Positions 19,983 to 29,602 of a DNA stretch of 64,000 nucleotides are shown piece by piece (the stretch's first letter is position 1; each line of letters starts with the position of its first letter). The notes under the pieces are model-generated. The model had not been told where the DNA came from. It worked only from the letters and a program-made list of their open reading frames with translations, and made no database searches. The position numbers and the translations under genes are program-made. Origin of the DNA: Paenalcaligenes niemegkensis (GTDB taxonomy: Bacteria > Pseudomonadota > Gammaproteobacteria > Burkholderiales > Burkholderiaceae_B); assembly GCF_022230885.1 (NCBI RefSeq), contig NZ_JAKGCT010000004.1, forward strand, positions 620,001 to 684,000, written 5' to 3'.

Positions 19983-20534
19983 TCAATTGCTACCTTTCAT
20001 CATATTGATAATTGCCTGAGTATGCTGCTGATTCTGCGTGCTAACCAACAGGCGTCCATCGCGAATGGTTTCACCTATCTGGGCCACACTGACCAGTTGC
20101 CCCTGCACGCTTAATAACAGATAGTGTCCTTGTGCCTGCTCTGTAATGCTGTGCAATTTAGGAATACCCTGCTCGTTCATTTCCAGCATGATAAAGGTGC
20201 GCTGATCCGGTGCTGTCACCGGTGATACACGCCCCATATCCGTTTGAATCAATACGGGCTGCGGAAGCGCATAAAGAGAGGCACCGCCCACATCAATTGC
20301 TATCAGCGAGTCTTCAGCATTTTCCTGAGCCAGATGCAGGGTAATGACGGGGGCACTTTGCTGTTGTGCCGTGGCTCCGGCAGCCGCCGCGTTCGTTGTC
20401 GGTGCACTTTGGCTTCCGAGCACTGGGGGTGGAGGATCAACAGGCTCCGGGGAGCGGCTCGGTGCAGTGTGCTGGCATCCGGCCAAGCCGGCAGCTAATA
20501 ATGCAGCAGCAGAGATTTTAAGCAGAACTTTCAT
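19983..20534 (-). CDS. Lipoprotein with SecD P1-head-like domain
   Basis: Third gene of the trimeric-autotransporter operon. The ATG at 20534 (MKVLLKISAAALLAAGLAGC) gives a clean lipobox (LAGC), while the upstream ATG at 20588 would spoil it. A proline/alanine-rich linker follows the lipid cysteine. The C-terminal about 100 residues (RTFIMLEMNEQGIPKL ... HYLLLSVQGQLVSVAQIGETI) have the strand-helix pattern of the SecD periplasmic P1-head subdomain, where similar segments bind emerging chains. By position it probably assists export or assembly of the adhesin. I know no characterised homologue with this exact layout, and the function is inferred. Confidence 0.7.
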   Translation of the reverse strand: MKVLLKISAAALLAAGLAGCQHTAPSRSPEPVDPPPPVLGSQSAPTTNAAAAGATAQQQSAPVITLHLAQENAEDSLIAIDVGGASLYALPQPVLIQTDMGRVSPVTAPDQRTFIMLEMNEQGIPKLHSITEQAQGHYLLLSVQGQLVSVAQIGETIRDGRLLVSTQNQQHTQAIINMMKGSN

Positions 20535-20596
20535 TTTTTCTCTGAAGAAAAGGCCGTCAAGGTATCCCTGACGGCCGGATTGTTTCAAAAATAAAT

Positions 20597-21370
20597 CTAG
20601 CGCAGAGCCTGGACTTCAATATCCACACGCCGATTAGGCGCAAGACACGCTATGAGTTCATTACGATTTTGCTGTTCGCACTGCACAACTGGCCGTTCCA
20701 TGCCGAAACCCTGTGCCTGAATCGTAGCGACAGGGATACCCTCTGCTGCTAATGCGCGCCGCACCGACTCAGCACGCTGCTGGGACAATTGCTGATTCGA
20801 CGTCACATTACCAATCCGGTCGGTATGGCCCGCCACTCTAATGTGCTGTATCTGTTCAAGCTGCTTCAGCTGGCTGGCTATATTGCTCACCTCGTTCAGA
20901 CCGGCTGCTGTCAATGCAGCACTGCCAAAGGCAAAGCCCACATCACCGGAGAGCGAGAAAGGTGTAACGGCCGGCTTGACTGGCTCGTCACCCAAGATAG
21001 CTGCGCATGCCTCGGGCGCCCAGTGAAAACTGCGGGCGATCTTGTCTTTATCAAACAGAACCTTGAACTGACACGTTCTCAGTCCTTCGGCCGTATTGAA
21101 ATGAAACAGATAGTCCCATTCACGAACCTTGAAACCCTCGGCAAAATGCGGGCGACCCAGCAGGTCGTAGAGCTGATCCCGTGTCGCCCCTTCGCGTACT
21201 TGACGCAGATTATCAATATTGGGGTAGGAACCCGTATTGAAATTAACATCGTCGACTTCAGGAAAGACCGGTTTGTCCGTCTGTCCATCCCGATCGACCT
21301 GACTTAAGGTGCCGCAACCCGCCAACGCCAGACTTAGTGCAATGATGGTGCCAACTAATTTTTTATTCAT
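20597..21370 (-). CDS. tpgA: TpgA-like lipoprotein (BamE-like + OmpA peptidoglycan-binding domain)
   Basis: Outer-membrane lipoprotein with lipobox LAGC after MNKKLVGTIIALSLA. Residues about 50-120 form an SmpA/BamE-like domain (VREGATRDQLYDLLGRP, EWDYLFHF). Residues about 140-255 form an OmpA-like peptidoglycan-binding domain (FAFGSAALT, VAGHTDRIGN, LSQQRAESVRRAL, NRRVDIEV). This BamE-OmpA layout next to a trimeric autotransporter gene matches TpgA of Acinetobacter, which anchors and stabilises the adhesin Ata. It lies 70 bases after the adhesin stop and 60 bases before the lipoprotein gene, in the same operon. Confidence 0.88.
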   Translation of the reverse strand: MNKKLVGTIIALSLALAGCGTLSQVDRDGQTDKPVFPEVDDVNFNTGSYPNIDNLRQVREGATRDQLYDLLGRPHFAEGFKVREWDYLFHFNTAEGLRTCQFKVLFDKDKIARSFHWAPEACAAILGDEPVKPAVTPFSLSGDVGFAFGSAALTAAGLNEVSNIASQLKQLEQIQHIRVAGHTDRIGNVTSNQQLSQQRAESVRRALAAEGIPVATIQAQGFGMERPVVQCEQQNRNELIACLAPNRRVDIEVQALR

Positions 21371-21440
21371 GATAAAAATTCCTTCGAGGATAAACGGAGT
21401 ACATCGGCTGAAATAGCTGATGTACTCGTGATCTAAATCA

Positions 21441-24400
21441 CTACCACTGATAACCGATACCTACGGCACCACCATAGTCGCCACGCGAGGTTGCGTTACC
21501 TGATAGTTTGTAGACCCAATGACCGTTATCCGTAATACCGGAAAAGCCCATCGCCATTCCTGATTCGCTATTCCAGGTACCTCCCGCCAAACTCATCATG
21601 GTCTTGCCAGGCAGATAGGCCTGCGGCAACGCTGCGGTAGCCATCGCCGCTGCGACACCTCCACTGAGTTTTTTATCCTGGCGACGCAGATCATGACGCA
21701 GGTTGTTGACTTGGCCTTGCAAATTATCAGTGGCACGGTCCAGTTGACCAACGTTTACTGCGTCGCCTGGCGCAACACCGTCCGCCACATTGGTGATGCG
21801 CTTATCCGACATATCAATGCCATTCTCATTGATGATCGGACCGCCGTTGTTGATCGTTACGCTATCAACCTGAAGATCGTTGCTCAAGGAAATTTCCAGG
21901 ATACTGCCTTGCTTCACGCTGGTCGTAATGTTTTCATTTGCTCCAACAATATGCAAGGTTTCACCTAGATCACGATGAGCAACGTTGCCAGCACTGTCAG
22001 CAAAATTCAAACCTTTCTGTGTCAGCGTGTCGTCGAGCTCATTCAACCCATCTTCAAGTTGACCAAGATTCGTAGCATGATTACGTTCGGTACCCGCCGC
22101 GACATTCGTGATCTGTTTACCACCGGCATTAATACCGTCATCATTGATCACAACATCGCCCACCGTTACGCTGTCGTGATTAACATCCGGATTGGTTTCG
22201 ATAATCAAGGAATTGTCATCCTCGCCGGGCCTGATATTGATATTGTCACCGCCGATCAAATCACCACCCGCGATAATGTTACCGACACCATCACCTGGAG
22301 AGACCGGGCCTGTACCGCCGCCTGAACCCGGCTCGCCATCTCCAGGCTTAGGAACCACAGGGAAGTTGTCAGCCAGACTAATGTACATCTTGCCATCGCG
22401 AACCTCTGTTTCGATCCAATCCACACCCAGAATTTCCAAAGTCTCACCGAAACGCTTGTTAATTATGGTGCCACCGTCAGTATCACTGAAGTTATTACCA
22501 GAAAAGTTCATCCCGGCCATAAGCGTTTCACCGACCTTGATAGGCCCGACGGGCGCGCCGCTGGCATCCTGAAGACCATTAAGTGTAATATCACCCCCAC
22601 CGATGACGATATTTTGATCGCCATTAGTACCACCAGGAACAGTAATACCTGCAATGAGGTTACCGTCTTTGTCTATAGCGCCCTCATCACCGATAATGAC
22701 GCCGGGGTTGGCCTCATCGCCGCCTAATTCTAAAGTTGATGCTAAATTAACATCGACTTCCTGGCCGATAACGATCGGATTGCCTTCGTCATCCTCACCC
22801 ATGGTGATGGGCCTAAGAGCAAGAGAGACGTTTTCATCAGTGCTGCTGAAATCTACCAAGTTGCCTGGGGCGACGTTGGCGGGTGTCCCTTCATTAGCGC
22901 TAATGTTCCAGCCCTTATTGACCACATCACTGACTTTACCGAGCTGTTCCTCTGTGGCTGCACGGCCCGAACCATCAGCAAACTCAGGATAGTCGATGGT
23001 TTGGTTTTTCAGCCCACCGATGGTGCCGGCATTGCCGTCAATCACGATTGTCGTGCCGTCGGCCCCACCCCCGATCACTTTCACCACACCGGCTTCCACT
23101 GTGGTTACGCTGCCAGCGCCGTCGGTCACCGTGGTGCCTGCGGCTGTAATCGTAGTTACGTTATCGTCGCTGTCATCCACGGTAAGACCAGCATTGTTCA
23201 TCTGTGTATTACCGATGGCAACGCTGCCGTCAACGCCAAGGTCTATATCCTTATTCAGCTTGATCTCAAGCGTATCGGTGCCATCAGCGACAACACCTAT
23301 ATTGCCCTCGGTCAACGTAGTCTCGTCAGTCGCGCCACCCACGAGCTTCACTGTTTCGCCCAGTTTGCGATCAACGTTCGTACCGCTGTCGCCTGCAAAT
23401 GTCAGCGGAGTGTCTGCAAGATCGCCCACCGCTCCATCTACGTACGTCTTGTTCGTGATGTGATCGCCGTCAGTGATCGGGCCCTCATAATGAACACCAA
23501 GCTCGTTGACGGTGAAATTATCACCCAAGGTCGTGATTCCTTCCACAGTCAGGTTCGTGGTCGTAACGCGGTCATCATTGATAATCGTATCGCCAACGGT
23601 GATGCTGTTATCGATTTCGATGTCGTCGGCCAAGTCGAACGTCAGGCCATTGTTACTGCGGGCTATCTTGATGTTGCCATCGTTGTTGCCAAAGTCGACG
23701 GAGCCGCCAGGAGCTACATTGCTAGCGACGTCACCGTCGGCACTGACGTTCCAGCCCTGCCCTACGTAGGTCAGTGCATCCTGTACATTGGTGTAGTTGT
23801 TGTCCTGTACCGTCAAGCCCGCAGTCACAGTGTGCGTTCCCGAATCGTAAGACGATGTGCCGCCCAGCGCATTGGCGACACTCTGCCCCGCGGTATCCAG
23901 ATCGTCGGCAAGCGCTTCCACCGCCGCGTTAGTGCCATACAACTGGCTGCCGTTGATGGCGTCGGTGCTGGTGGCGCTGACGCGGCCGGCGGCCACGTTA
24001 GTGACCGTGCGCTCCGCGCCCTCCTTGCCCACACTGACAGCGGATGTCACGCCGTTAGTAGCACCCGCATAGTTGTAGACCTTGCCATCAATCTGAGCCC
24101 TTGGCGTGCGAACCACTTCCGCAGTTAACGAACCTGCGCCCAGCGCAACCGAGTCAGGGTGTTCGGCTTTCGCGCCTTGGCCGAAGGCTGCGGCGCTCCG
24201 TGCGGAGGCTTCGGCACCGGATCCGACCGCGAGCGCGCCCGCGCCTGCGGCTTGGGCACCTTGGCCGAATGCAGAGGCATTCAGCCCGAAAGCCGTAGCA
24301 CCACTACCTACCGCCAATGAGTTCACACTCAAGGCATTCGCACCTTGGCCGAAAGCCGACGCATTCTGCGCAATGGCTTTTGCGCCAGAACCAACAGCCA

Positions 24401-26885
24401 GAGCATCTTCTGCGGAGGCCTCAGCATCGTCGCCCATGGCAGTGGCAGATTCGTCTGTTGCGCGGGCTCCCACACCCAGCGCAAGTGTATGGTAATTATC
24501 CGCCAGCGCGCTGGCGCCAACGGCAATTCCACCCATATTACGGCGCGGGTCCAGGTTTGACGGATCGTCGAAACCCGACTCCGCCCCGCTACCTATGGCT
24601 ATGCCGTCCTTGGCATAGCCTAGCGCGCCTGTTCCACTGGCAATGGCATCGATGCCGCTAGCGCTGGCACCCTTACCGCTGGCTTGCGCGCGAGTACCGC
24701 TGGCGCTGGCATTGGTTCCAAATGCCATAGCATCACTTGCTATCGCCACTGCCGAGCTGCCTTGAGCGATACCCCTAGGCGCATTGACCACCGAACCCTT
24801 ACCGATAACAATGCCCTCAACTGCCGTCGAGGAGGACGAGGTACCGATCACAATCGAATTGTCGACAGCAGGGCCGTTGGCCTGCCGGTTCGTATAGGAA
24901 TCCCGGCCGATGACGATGGAATTCTCATCACGGCTCTCAACATGCGTGCCAATGGCTATGCCGCTTTCCCCGTACGCTTTTGATTCCGAGTTCCCAATCG
25001 TCGTTGAGTTAGCACCCTCTCCGGTAATGTTATGACCCAGTACCACAGCTGAGCTGCCGCTCGCGGTGGTTTTGTATCCGATGGCACTAGAATTAACCGC
25101 TCCGGCTCCGGTCTTTGCTTCGGGTCCTATAGCAATCGAATCGACTCCAAGCGCACCATCGTTGCCCCAGTTGTCTTTCTTGTCACCACTATCATTTATG
25201 CTGACATAATGCATCATATTTTCATTAATATCTTTCTGCAGCCCCTGGATAATACCGTTGGAAAAATTAGGGTCAGACAGATCAATACCGTTCACTGCTT
25301 TAATTAACTGCTTCACATTTACAGCATCGTTATCATGTGCACCATCTGCTACGTTAGTAATGCGTCGCACCTGATTCGTTGAGCGATTACCTACAGAAAC
25401 AACTCCATCAACTTTGATGGAGTTGGTTAGGTAGGCCTCAGTAAACTTACTCGGATCAGTTGCATCCATGATGTCACTCTGAGCCGCGAGCGAACCCGAG
25501 CCTAAAGCAATATAACCGCTGTTTCCTGCTGTTGCACCATGACCTATGGCGATGCCTGTTCCCCTCGTACTCGCTCCGCTTCCCAGAGCTACGCCTTCCC
25601 TCCCGGCGGAAGAGTTGTGCCCAATCGAGATACCCCTGCTACCTGTCGTGTGAGATCCTACGCCAATGCTGACAGCCTGGTTAACACTGGCGTTGCTATC
25701 ATCACTGTTTTTTGCATTCCGGCCAATACTAACGTTCCCCTCGCCTTTCTGGCTTCCGCCCGCACTATGCCCCAGCGTAATATTATGGTCACCCTCAACG
25801 CCATTGCCAGCACGATCACCCATTGCCACATTGAACTGGCCCGCCACGTTCTGACCTGCCTGGTTGCCGATAGCAATATTGTGTAATTGGTCGCCCGGCA
25901 GGATCTGACCCGTATTCTGACCAGCAGCAGTACCGATCGAAATATTGTTTTCGGCCGCTGCAACTGCACCCTGCCCCAGGGCAATTCCGCCGGCACCGCC
26001 AGCTACTGCCCCGGCGCCCAGGGCGGTAGCATTAATGCCGGACGCACTGGCGCCATCGCCCAATGCCACCGCACTGTCGGCGGTCGCTTCGCTCTTACGG
26101 CCAATGGCAACTGCAGCCTCGCCACCAGTCAGTTCACCGCCTGCCGTGGCATCCTGACCGATCGCGATCGCGCCCTCACCTGTTTCCGTAACCGTCGCGC
26201 CATCCCCGGCGGCGAAGCTGCTATCACCCTCTGCCTTCGCATCAGGGCCGATAGCGACCGAGTCATCACCTGTAGCCTCTGCATCAACAGCTTCAGAGTT
26301 GACACGGAAGTACTTGATACCTTGCGCCCCTCCATCATCTTCAGCCACACCCAGCGCCGTCAGACGGTCATTGATCCCATCAATGTCGGTTTGGGCATTC
26401 CCAATCCTGCCCTCGTGAACCCCGAGCCGAGTTTCATTAGCGGTCACACGTCCTGTCAAAGCTCCTAAACTCGTACCCAGGTTGCCGATTGCTGTATTTG
26501 CTGCAATCACGTTTTCATTGGTTGCATGTAACTGCTGGCCTCTTACGACCTGAGTGCTACTCGTATCGAGAGTTGCATTAGATCCAACAGTAATCTGATC
26601 GGCGTGTAGTGATCCGCCTACAGTCAGACTTGATAATCCCGTAATGCTTCCCACATTACTGAGGGTGCCAGCGGTCCCCGAAAACTGAATCGTATTGTTG
26701 ACTTCGTCAATCTCGACCGCCGCCAAGGCGCTCCCCATAAACACCGCGCTTACTGCAAGCACTGCAGCCGCACTTCCCGCCACACTGCCTGAAGACCGCT
26801 TACCTCGGGCTTTTACATTCTCCGCTACGACAACAAACGTTCCTGTTCTTTCGTTATATATGCTCTTGTAGGCTTTATTCATCAT
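21441..26885 (-). CDS. Trimeric autotransporter adhesin (YadA/Ata-like)
   Basis: Surface adhesin of 1,814 residues (type Vc). The N-terminus is an extended signal peptide region (NKAYKSIYNERTGTFVVVAE, then a hydrophobic core ending SALA). Repeated YadA-head heptad-like motifs follow (SVAIGPDAKAEG, AVALGDGASASG, NASAFGQGANA). Neck motifs are DAVNVKQLIKAVN, DAINGSQLYGTNAAVEAL and DAVNVGQLDRAT. A glycine/aspartate-rich stalk leads to the C-terminal YadA anchor (QGQVNNLRHDLRRQDKKLSGGVAAAMA ... GAVGIGYQW). The frame is intact despite its length, unlike many neighbours. Promoter-region spacing to the AraC-type gene upstream (175 bases, same strand) suggests that protein as its regulator. Confidence 0.95.
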   Translation of the reverse strand: MMNKAYKSIYNERTGTFVVVAENVKARGKRSSGSVAGSAAAVLAVSAVFMGSALAAVEIDEVNNTIQFSGTAGTLSNVGSITGLSSLTVGGSLHADQITVGSNATLDTSSTQVVRGQQLHATNENVIAANTAIGNLGTSLGALTGRVTANETRLGVHEGRIGNAQTDIDGINDRLTALGVAEDDGGAQGIKYFRVNSEAVDAEATGDDSVAIGPDAKAEGDSSFAAGDGATVTETGEGAIAIGQDATAGGELTGGEAAVAIGRKSEATADSAVALGDGASASGINATALGAGAVAGGAGGIALGQGAVAAAENNISIGTAAGQNTGQILPGDQLHNIAIGNQAGQNVAGQFNVAMGDRAGNGVEGDHNITLGHSAGGSQKGEGNVSIGRNAKNSDDSNASVNQAVSIGVGSHTTGSRGISIGHNSSAGREGVALGSGASTRGTGIAIGHGATAGNSGYIALGSGSLAAQSDIMDATDPSKFTEAYLTNSIKVDGVVSVGNRSTNQVRRITNVADGAHDNDAVNVKQLIKAVNGIDLSDPNFSNGIIQGLQKDINENMMHYVSINDSGDKKDNWGNDGALGVDSIAIGPEAKTGAGAVNSSAIGYKTTASGSSAVVLGHNITGEGANSTTIGNSESKAYGESGIAIGTHVESRDENSIVIGRDSYTNRQANGPAVDNSIVIGTSSSSTAVEGIVIGKGSVVNAPRGIAQGSSAVAIASDAMAFGTNASASGTRAQASGKGASASGIDAIASGTGALGYAKDGIAIGSGAESGFDDPSNLDPRRNMGGIAVGASALADNYHTLALGVGARATDESATAMGDDAEASAEDALAVGSGAKAIAQNASAFGQGANALSVNSLAVGSGATAFGLNASAFGQGAQAAGAGALAVGSGAEASARSAAAFGQGAKAEHPDSVALGAGSLTAEVVRTPRAQIDGKVYNYAGATNGVTSAVSVGKEGAERTVTNVAAGRVSATSTDAINGSQLYGTNAAVEALADDLDTAGQSVANALGGTSSYDSGTHTVTAGLTVQDNNYTNVQDALTYVGQGWNVSADGDVASNVAPGGSVDFGNNDGNIKIARSNNGLTFDLADDIEIDNSITVGDTIINDDRVTTTNLTVEGITTLGDNFTVNELGVHYEGPITDGDHITNKTYVDGAVGDLADTPLTFAGDSGTNVDRKLGETVKLVGGATDETTLTEGNIGVVADGTDTLEIKLNKDIDLGVDGSVAIGNTQMNNAGLTVDDSDDNVTTITAAGTTVTDGAGSVTTVEAGVVKVIGGGADGTTIVIDGNAGTIGGLKNQTIDYPEFADGSGRAATEEQLGKVSDVVNKGWNISANEGTPANVAPGNLVDFSSTDENVSLALRPITMGEDDEGNPIVIGQEVDVNLASTLELGGDEANPGVIIGDEGAIDKDGNLIAGITVPGGTNGDQNIVIGGGDITLNGLQDASGAPVGPIKVGETLMAGMNFSGNNFSDTDGGTIINKRFGETLEILGVDWIETEVRDGKMYISLADNFPVVPKPGDGEPGSGGGTGPVSPGDGVGNIIAGGDLIGGDNINIRPGEDDNSLIIETNPDVNHDSVTVGDVVINDDGINAGGKQITNVAAGTERNHATNLGQLEDGLNELDDTLTQKGLNFADSAGNVAHRDLGETLHIVGANENITTSVKQGSILEISLSNDLQVDSVTINNGGPIINENGIDMSDKRITNVADGVAPGDAVNVGQLDRATDNLQGQVNNLRHDLRRQDKKLSGGVAAAMATAALPQAYLPGKTMMSLAGGTWNSESGMAMGFSGITDNGHWVYKLSGNATSRGDYGGAVGIGYQW

Positions 26886-27059
26886 GCTCTCCGAATATGG
26901 GTTAAAGCTGGTTCGGAGGTATTCTGGCTGAAGCGCAAATTGTCTCTATTCTTAAACAGGTGTAAAACTTTGAATAAAATTAAATCAAATCTAAATGCTA
27001 CAAAGTTAACAAGACTTTACAGTCAAGCAGTGGCTGACCCTCAGATGGCGGGATTAGGC

Positions 27060-27821
27060 CTATACGTTTTCGACTCTGTATTGCGTAGGACTCATGCCAA
27101 CGATATTTTTAAAGGCTGTGGAAAAATTGGCAGAGCTGGAATAGCCAACTTCCTGCGCAATCTGAATAATGGGAAATCGCGTCTTCACCAGCAAGTCTTT
27201 TGCTTTAGTTATTCGGAATGCTCTCATATAGGCAGACGCCGTCTGCCCAAGGTGGGTGCGAAACGCTCTATTTATATCTTTTTCACTACTGCCAACATGA
27301 AGCGATAACGCACTAACATTAGTGACCGACGATATATGGTGATTAATGTACCAAACAGCGCTCTTAATAATGACCCTGTCCTCCAAGGGATAGATGTCGT
27401 TAAGACTGCACCCCGGAAGAAAATTTTCATTCGTCCGGGTATACGAGTTCAAATGGATCCGAACCCGGGCGGCCAACTCTCTATCAACAAGAGGAAACGC
27501 CAGATAGTCATTGCTACCTGCTTTCAGCGCTGTGATTCCGCTATCATGCCCGTCCTCTGAAACAATAACAAAAATAATTGCTGCTCTATACTCGTCCACT
27601 TTCCTCAGCACATTAAGAGTCTCGTCAATATCCAAATCATCATCGACATCATCAATGACAATCAACAGAAGATCGCTCTGTGATCGCCTTGCTAAAAACG
27701 ACGAAACATCAGAAAAGAACAAAAAATTGGATGTGAATGACCGCAGATTTGATGTGAATTTCGAGATTCGCTCGGGCACTTTGCTAACAACAACAATCAG
27801 TTTTCCGTCATGCATTGACAT
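27060..27821 (-). CDS. AraC-type regulator with N-terminal receiver-like domain
   Basis: Transcription regulator of about 254 residues. The start at 27821 (MSMHDGKLIVVVSK) is preferred to ATG 27875. The N-terminal about 115 residues look like a response-regulator receiver (LLLIVIDDVDDDLDI, VSEDGHDSGITALKAGSNDYLAFPL), although the conserved lysine loop is altered (FPL instead of KPF). The C-terminus is an AraC/XylS double helix-turn-helix (LSLHVGSSEKDINRAFRTHLGQTASAYMRAFRITKAKDLL, with IAQEVGYSSSANFSTAFKNIVGMSPTQYR). No histidine kinase is adjacent. It probably controls the adhesin operon downstream. Confidence 0.86.
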   Translation of the reverse strand: MSMHDGKLIVVVSKVPERISKFTSNLRSFTSNFLFFSDVSSFLARRSQSDLLLIVIDDVDDDLDIDETLNVLRKVDEYRAAIIFVIVSEDGHDSGITALKAGSNDYLAFPLVDRELAARVRIHLNSYTRTNENFLPGCSLNDIYPLEDRVIIKSAVWYINHHISSVTNVSALSLHVGSSEKDINRAFRTHLGQTASAYMRAFRITKAKDLLVKTRFPIIQIAQEVGYSSSANFSTAFKNIVGMSPTQYRVENV

Positions 27822-28023
27822 AGTCCTGCCAGTCGATAGGCAACGCTTTGCCAACCGTAGTAACAACGGCATCAAAGGAGCTACAACTTGGGGCTCCTTT
27901 GCTTAAGAGGCCTACTTTTATCGTCACTGCTACGGCTTTGAGTGCTTCTATCTTTTCGTTGCATATCGTCTTGTACTCTTCGCTCACCGTACTCTCCGAA
28001 TTGAATAATATAGAGTCGGGCAT
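27808..28023 (-). CDS. Small protein overlapping the regulator start
   Basis: Open frame of 71 residues (MPDSILFNSESTVSEEYKTI) on the regulator's strand, ending 14 bases inside its start, which would allow translational coupling. The composition is protein-like: acidic N-terminus, a helical KIEALKAVAVTIKVGLL segment and one Cys pair. The ribosome-binding site is weak (AGGA about 17 bases upstream) and I recognise no family. Confidence 0.45.
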   Translation of the reverse strand: MPDSILFNSESTVSEEYKTICNEKIEALKAVAVTIKVGLLSKGAPSCSSFDAVVTTVGKALPIDWQDYVNA

Positions 28024-28473
28024 TATTTTGATTGATTCCTAATGCCCCCTCTTTTATATACAACGATAATTTTTGCTTAAATTGAAAACAAATCTAAAAG
28101 TTACAAAATTATCAAAACCTTGCAATGAGAGCGCATAGACGCGCTCCACTCTATGCATAAAGCACATTTAAAGAGAGAAAAGATCAGTGCTGAGCGAACA
28201 AAAACTCACCATGCAAGCACGGTCTAATACATAAGAAGAAAGCGAAAGCGTCTTAAGGTCAGCGACGCCCGTTGAGAGCATTGTTCTACGCTCGTGCTCA
28301 CCCAAGGAAAGAGCAAAATAACCCTCATAATCTTTTCTCCCATCCGGCCACCCAAAATAAAATTGTGGTATTGTACGACAGTGTTGTACTCAAGCTTGGC
28401 GACATCCACTCCCAACACGCAGAATCCATCAATGAATTACTCCAGCATTAATGACTAATAAAGGGGTTTTATA
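28024..28473. other. Intergenic region between adhesin regulator and TRAP operon
   Basis: About 450 bases without a supported gene. It is A+T-rich on the left (divergent promoter for the regulator transcript) and contains the operator-like palindrome at 28373-28389 on the right. Confidence 0.5.
28371..28390 (+). promoter_or_regulatory. Putative GntR (FCD) operator upstream of TRAP operon
   Basis: GTACGACA-G-TGTTGTAC (28373-28389) is a palindrome with one mismatch, about 85 bases before the dctP start. Its left part, TTGTACGACA, recurs as TTGTATGACA before the aminotransferase gene. The shape fits short GntR-FadR-type operators. Confidence 0.55.
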
Positions 28474-29517
28474 ATGATTCGCAGAATGAGTCTTATCATT
28501 GCCAGTGCCTTTGCTGCACTCGGCCTTTTCGCTTGGTCTGGTGGTGAGAGTAGTAAGGCTGTCGCGGCAAGCGATAGCTATACCATCAAATTTGGAAACG
28601 TCATCTCCGCCGGTGATACTCAGAACCAAGGTTACGAATTGTTCGCTGATCTCGTAGCAGAACGTTCTGATGGGCGCATCACTGTCCAGATTTACCCGGA
28701 TAGCCAGCTTGGCGGCGAGCGAGAGATGATCGAAGCCACCCAGTTCGGCGACATAGAGATGACTGCTCCTTCGGTCGGTGTTCTTGCCAACTTCGACAAA
28801 TCGCTTCAGGTCTTTGATTTCCCTTTCATCTTCGAAGACGCCGAGACCGCCTATAAGGTGCTCGATAGTGAACTAGGAGACGAGTTGCTCGCGGGTCTGG
28901 AAAAAAGCGGCCTGATCGCGCTTGGCTGGGGCGAGAATGGTTTTCGCAACCTTGCGATGGTGGATGAAACCGTCAAAACGCCTGCTGATATGCAGGGTGT
29001 AAAGCTACGCACCATGCAGGTGCCGATGCACTTGGCCTACTGGAAGAGTATTGGCGCAGCTCCGACTCCTATGCCTTTCCCCGAAGTCTTCACATCGCTT
29101 CAGCAGGGTGTGGTTGATGGCGTCGAGAACCCGTACGAACTGCTCTTCTCGGCACGGTTTACCGAGCCTGCCCACTACCTTACCGAGACCCGACACATCT
29201 ACGATCCCGAGGTCATACTGATCAGCAAAACCTTCTTTGAGAGCCGTTCAGCCGAGGATCAGCAGATTATCCGAGACGCCGCAAAGGAAGCCATTGCAAA
29301 GATCCGCTCCCTCAAAACAAATATTAGCGACGAGATTCGTGCCAAGATTGAGGCCGCTGGCGGTACGGTAACCGACCTGAGCGATGAAGAGCGTCGACAG
29401 TGGATCGAATCTGCCATTCCCTTCTATCAGCAGAACGCCTCTAAAGTCGATACCGAGAAGCTCAAAGCTATCCTTGAGGCGGCAGGTAACACGACGTTCC
29501 TCGAAGTCATCCAGTAG
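28474..29517 (+). CDS. dctP: TRAP transporter substrate-binding protein DctP
   Basis: Periplasmic receptor of a TRAP (ion-gradient-driven) carboxylate importer. The signal peptide runs from MIRRMSLIIASAF to about VAASD. DctP landmarks are IKFGNVISAGDTQNQG, VQIYPDSQLGGEREMIE, FDFPFIFED, the carboxylate-binding Arg region GVKLRTMQVPMHL, and QQGVVDGVENPYE. Length (347 residues) is normal. First gene of the dctPQM operon, with AGGGG about 8 bases before its ATG. Its ligand is probably a C4 to C6 hydroxy- or amino-carboxylate, judged by the adjacent enzymes. Confidence 0.93.
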   Translation: MIRRMSLIIASAFAALGLFAWSGGESSKAVAASDSYTIKFGNVISAGDTQNQGYELFADLVAERSDGRITVQIYPDSQLGGEREMIEATQFGDIEMTAPSVGVLANFDKSLQVFDFPFIFEDAETAYKVLDSELGDELLAGLEKSGLIALGWGENGFRNLAMVDETVKTPADMQGVKLRTMQVPMHLAYWKSIGAAPTPMPFPEVFTSLQQGVVDGVENPYELLFSARFTEPAHYLTETRHIYDPEVILISKTFFESRSAEDQQIIRDAAKEAIAKIRSLKTNISDEIRAKIEAAGGTVTDLSDEERRQWIESAIPFYQQNASKVDTEKLKAILEAAGNTTFLEVIQ

Positions 29518-29531
29518 TCGCTGCCAAGTAC

Positions 29532-29568
29532 GTCCCTGTGTAAAGTAAAGACCTCTTTAGGCAGGGAC
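29532..29568 (+). promoter_or_regulatory. Intercistronic hairpin between dctP and dctQ
   Basis: GTCCCTG pairs with CAGGGAC across a 23-base loop, 15 bases after the dctP stop. There is no T-run. Such hairpins can stabilise or partly uncouple the abundant binding-protein message from the membrane subunits. Confidence 0.5.
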
Positions 29569-29602
29569 ACTCCATTTTCCCCAGACCCGGGAGACTTCGC
29601 TC

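Noticed and set aside
23001..24128. Antisense open frame of 375 codons inside the trimeric adhesin gene
   Set aside because: It mirrors the repetitive head and stalk coding sequence, has no ribosome-binding site and shows no family likeness.
21441..26885. Possible CRISPR or DNA-level tandem repeat array
   Set aside because: The periodicity is at protein level (YadA head motifs); there are no identical spaced DNA repeats and no cas genes.
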